A stretch of 16,689 nucleotides of DNA from NCBI GenBank assembly GCA_903933475.1, contig CAIZKE010000130.1, positions 1 to 16,689 of the forward strand, read 5' to 3'. Positions within the stretch are counted from its first letter, which is position 1. Every line of letters begins with the position of its first letter. Made by a program: the position numbers and the translations under genes. The notes beneath the pieces are model-generated. The model saw only the letters and a list, made by a program, of their open reading frames with translations, ran no database searches and was not told the origin of the DNA. Of this stretch, positions 15,118 through 16,689 are shown piece by piece. The DNA is from an uncultured Alphaproteobacteria bacterium (lineage in GTDB: Bacteria; Pseudomonadota; Alphaproteobacteria; Caulobacterales; Caulobacteraceae).

Positions 15118-15620
15118 TTTCTATGCTTGCTTAGGGAGTCCGTGAATGTTCGCAATCGCTGCAGCACTCTTGATCGGGTTGTTCGGGTTTTGGTTCTTGA
15201 GGAGAATGGCTTCTGGCATCGAGTTGTCTCGCGATCCGCGCCAACACGCACTGGCGGCATTGATGGTCAATGCGGCTTGGGAGCCGAGATCGCCGAGGCC
15301 CGAGTCAATTTCGGCCGTAAGGAATGCTAGCGGTGAATGGCATCTCCCCGGCGGCTTTGGGCGCAACTTCCTAGATTGTTGGAGAGATGTAACAGACTTT
15401 ATCAATTTAAATTTCACCGACATGGACGTAGGGAAAGTAAAACTCCGTTTAGAGCATGCTTTGGCGCTAGCGAAGCCAAGTTTAAATGAAATAGACTACC
15501 GACTAGTCCGTGATTTTGTGATGGCTTATCCAAACTAAAACGTAGGAAATACACTTTATTTCAATTCGTGAATGAAGTTATGAACTGGCGAGTGGAATAC
15601 ATCCAGCCAGCGCTTTGAGG
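15118..15620. other. Low-GC segment, probable acquired DNA
   Basis: Seen: GC falls from about 70% before 15117 to roughly 35-40% in 15361-15420 and 15481-15600 (about half overall) and recovers near 15605-15620. The segment contains one small orphan gene and no transposase, integrase or clear terminal inverted repeats. The left boundary coincides with the stop codon of the last isomerase and the right one with a diverged copy of that gene's end. Acquired DNA is inferred from composition and boundaries; the mechanism is unknown. Confidence 0.5.
15146..15538 (+). CDS. Hypothetical membrane-anchored small protein
   Basis: A 130-residue protein I do not recognise. Seen: one N-terminal transmembrane helix or uncleaved signal anchor (residues 2-18, FAIAAALLIGLFGFWFL) followed by Arg19-Arg20, which favours the C-terminal part facing the cytoplasm. 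The rest is soluble and mixed, with one Cys (C78) and no metal motif. The second half (about 73-130) looks helical and carries LEHALALAKPS. AGGGAG lies 7 bases before the ATG, so translation is well supported. Codon use is clearly more AT-rich than in all neighbours (for example AATTTAAATTTC and AAACTAAAA near the end), a sign of recent transfer. It sits alone inside the low-GC segment, 28 bases after the sugar cassette. Confidence 0.65.
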   Translation: MFAIAAALLIGLFGFWFLRRMASGIELSRDPRQHALAALMVNAAWEPRSPRPESISAVRNASGEWHLPGGFGRNFLDCWRDVTDFINLNFTDMDVGKVKLRLEHALALAKPSLNEIDYRLVRDFVMAYPN

Positions 15621-15626
15621 GCACGC

Positions 15627-15671
15627 GCCTGCATGGACACAAGCCTGCGCTACCTCCAGGGACTGGGGTGA
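15627..15671 (+). pseudogene. Remnant of a sugar-isomerase 3' end
   Basis: Seen: read in the frame ending at TGA 15669-15671, the last residues are ACMDTSLRYLQGLG, against PSVEASLGYLRGLG at the end of the intact isomerase (stop at 15117). Seven of 14 residues are identical, all in register with the stop codon, and about 31 of 45 bases match, including GGGACTGGG. No similarity is seen upstream of residue Ala/Cys, where the low-GC segment begins. Inference: the tail of a second isomerase gene, or the displaced original tail, left by an insertion or deletion event. A short match like this could be chance. Confidence 0.4.
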
Positions 15672-15723
15672 GTGCCGGCCCCGCTTCCGAGGCGTGTTGA
15701 CGCAAAGGCCAGTGACCCCCTCA

Positions 15724-15757
15724 CCTGGCTACGCCGGGAACTCCCCCTTTGGGGGAG
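15724..15757. repeat. Double-hairpin intergenic element (REP-like)
   Basis: Seen: two perfect or near-perfect hairpins two bases apart. The first is CCTGGC-TAC-GCCGGG (15724-15738, 6 bp with one G-T pair). The second is CTCCCCC-TTT-GGGGGAG (15741-15757, 7 bp), followed by CAATTGG. Tandem hairpins with a CTCCCCC...GGGGGAG core are a familiar dispersed intergenic repeat in Caulobacterales genomes, as I recall it. It may also help end transcription between the plus-strand segment and the minus-strand TM2 gene. Copy number cannot be tested here. Confidence 0.6.
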
Positions 15758-15797
15758 CAATTGGCGCGCTCAGCCCCCTTACCCCCGCCGAACCGAC

Positions 15798-16154
15798 CTA
15801 GGCCGCCGGAGCCGGAGCCGGGGGTGGTGGAGTCGCCCGCATCGTCATCCGGATGGTGTCGAGGATCTCGTGCGCCTTGCGGCGGTTGAAGTCATCGACC
15901 CGGTTCCAGATCAGGAAGAGGTCGATCAGCCACAGGATGCCGCAGCCGCCGAAGGTGAGCAGCTTCAGGACGCCCCAGGCAATGTCCCCCACCAGGAAAC
16001 GGTCTACGCCGAGGGAGCCAAAGATCAGGGAGACCACGAAGATCAGGGTCCGGTCCTTCTTCTCCGAGGCGAACTGGCCGTTGAACAGGACCTTCTGCTG
16101 ATCGCTCAGGTCGTGGGTCAGCATCTGCTGCTCCATGAAGGTGAATTCAGCCAT
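15798..16154 (-). CDS. TM2 domain-containing membrane protein
   Basis: A 118-residue inner membrane protein. Seen: a polar N-terminal region (1-33), a first helix LIFVVSLIFGSLGV (37-50), the hallmark DRF at 51-53 with FLVGDIAWGVLKLLTFGGCG, a second helix ILWLIDLFLIW (73-83), then a basic stretch and a Pro/Ala-rich tail. TM2 domains are small two-helix modules of unknown biochemical role in bacteria. GGAGAG lies about 6 bases before the ATG. The start overlaps the end of the DUF2752 gene by 8 bases, so the two are co-transcribed and probably work together in the membrane. Confidence 0.9.
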   Translation of the reverse strand: MAEFTFMEQQMLTHDLSDQQKVLFNGQFASEKKDRTLIFVVSLIFGSLGVDRFLVGDIAWGVLKLLTFGGCGILWLIDLFLIWNRVDDFNRRKAHEILDTIRMTMRATPPPPAPAPAA

Positions 16155-16440
16155 GAGGAGCTCTCCGGTATCGGGTGTGAAGTTCCAGGAGCCCTGAAGC
16201 GGAGAGGACGACCAGGGTCGCCGCCACCAGCGGGCTGAGGGGGTTGAGCGCCAGGGCGCCGAAAAGGTCGAGGCGCAGGAGGGCGGCCAGGGCCCTCAGG
16301 GTCCCGCAGCCCCAGCAGTCCTGCCCCAGGACAAGATGGAACAGGCACCCGGGCGCATGGGTGCCGACGGGGGTTCCGAGGCTCAGTGCCCAGACGGCGA
16401 CGGCGGGCGCCATCCCGACCCGAAAGACGGGATCAATCAT
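16147..16440 (-). CDS. DUF2752 family membrane protein
   Basis: About 97 residues with the start at 16440. Seen: a hydrophobic N-terminal helix (about 9-21), the family core CLFHLVLGQDCWGCGTLRAL, whose CWGCGTLRA matches the CPGCGxTRA hallmark (with Trp in place of Pro), NPLSPL, and a second helix (71-84). Known members are small membrane proteins of unknown function often next to TM2 or DUF4870-type genes, as here. The start is uncertain: GTG at 16533 and ATG at 16476 also keep the frame open, and none has a good Shine-Dalgarno. 16440 is chosen because a -10-like box lies at 16482-16489. It overlaps the downstream TM2 gene by 8 bases. Confidence 0.8.
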   Translation of the reverse strand: MIDPVFRVGMAPAVAVWALSLGTPVGTHAPGCLFHLVLGQDCWGCGTLRALAALLRLDLFGALALNPLSPLVAATLVVLSASGLLELHTRYRRAPHG

Positions 16441-16481
16441 CGGCTGGAGCCGGTGGGACCAGATGGCACCGAACATGGGCC

Positions 16482-16489
16482 ATATTAGC
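16482..16489 (-). promoter_or_regulatory. Possible -10 box for the DUF2752-TM2 pair
   Basis: Read on the minus strand the bases are GCTAATAT, close to the Caulobacter housekeeping -10 consensus GCTANAWC. A transcript would begin near 16475, about 35 bases before the chosen DUF2752 start. No convincing TTGACG-type -35 is visible at 10-14 bases upstream. Confidence 0.3.
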
Positions 16490-16552
16490 ACGTACGCCCC
16501 CGGCCCGGAAACGCAGGTGCCGGGGAGCTTCACGGGTATGCAGGGGGCTTCC

Positions 16553-16597
16553 TGGTGGAGCCGAGGGGAGTCGAACCCCTGACCTCATCATTGCGAA
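16553..16597 (-). other. 3' half of a tRNA (alanine-type), probable attachment site
   Basis: Read on the minus strand: TTCGCAA (anticodon-loop-like, CGC in the anticodon position), TGATG, the variable loop AGGTC, a perfect T-arm AGGGG-TTCGACT-CCCCT, acceptor strand CGGCTCC, A73 and an encoded CCA. U at position 70 with A73 fits tRNA-Ala. The 5' half is missing: upstream bases contain no D-arm and no GGGGCCG or GGAGCCG start. Such 3' tRNA fragments are the classic footprint of integration by tyrosine recombinases. DNA beyond it (16598-16689) is about 47% GC and contains no gene I can see. Not a working tRNA. Confidence 0.65.
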
Positions 16598-16689
16598 TGT
16601 TAGGGTGTGAGGTTTTCGGCTGTTTCACGTCGCATCATGAGGCCGGGAAACTATGCAGAATCGTTGAAAAATAGGGGCTTAGGCGGTCG

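Noticed and set aside
15118..15620. Insertion sequence
   Set aside because: No transposase frame, no terminal inverted repeats and no clean target duplication were found; only composition and the diverged repeat of the isomerase end support foreign origin.
16553..16689. Functional tRNA or the acceptor piece of a split tmRNA (ssrA)
   Set aside because: No D-arm or 5' acceptor strand is upstream, and no tmRNA coding piece follows the CCA. The AGGTC variable loop is that of a normal elongator tRNA, so a truncated tRNA is the better reading.
1..16689. CRISPR array or long tandem repeats
   Set aside because: No regularly spaced direct repeats were seen anywhere in the window; runs such as GGCGCCGGCGCC near 12020 are ordinary Ala/Gly codons.

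Overview
The window is very GC-rich (about 70% by eye) with dense, overlapping genes. Short Shine-Dalgarno sites, the polA type and the intergenic hairpin repeat all suggest an alphaproteobacterium, most likely of the Caulobacterales (Caulobacter/Phenylobacterium-like). That placement is an inference from composition and style, not from a marker phylogeny.

Left part (1-6116). A minus-strand pair comes first: an ABC-type ATPase, then a secreted protein cut by the window edge. On the plus strand follow a small zinc-finger protein (zf-CHCC type) and a full-length DNA polymerase I with all three domains intact. polA converges on a minus-strand lipoprotein amidohydrolase of the YtcJ/Amidohydro_3 type. 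A hairpin shared between the two gene ends probably terminates both.

Middle part (6117-9682). A 160-base divergent promoter region carries a perfect inverted repeat over a TTGACA box. It is followed by a tight plus-strand operon: a secreted PHP-domain metallohydrolase, kynureninase (kynU) and kynurenine formamidase (kynB). The last two are steps of tryptophan breakdown to anthranilate. No tryptophan 2,3-dioxygenase is present in the window.

Right part (9754-15117). Five plus-strand genes overlap head to tail: a TIM-barrel sugar isomerase/epimerase, a Gfo/Idh/MocA dehydrogenase, a hydroxypyruvate-isomerase-like TIM barrel, a GMC flavin oxidoreductase and a third TIM-barrel isomerase. No recognisable kinase, transporter, regulator or glycosidase is included. 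The set fits oxidation of a sugar or glycoside to a keto form, followed by isomerisation, elimination or reduction. The substrate cannot be read from sequence. This is the best candidate for an undescribed pathway here.

Right edge (15118-16689). Composition changes abruptly. A low-GC segment of about 500 bases holds one small membrane-anchored orphan protein. It ends at what looks like the last codons of another isomerase gene, a diverged copy of the end of the gene just before the segment. Next come a double-hairpin intergenic repeat and a minus-strand pair encoding a DUF2752 protein and a TM2-domain protein. Last is the 3' half of an alanine-type tRNA without its 5' half. AT-richer DNA beyond it suggests the attachment site of an integrated element lying past the right edge.
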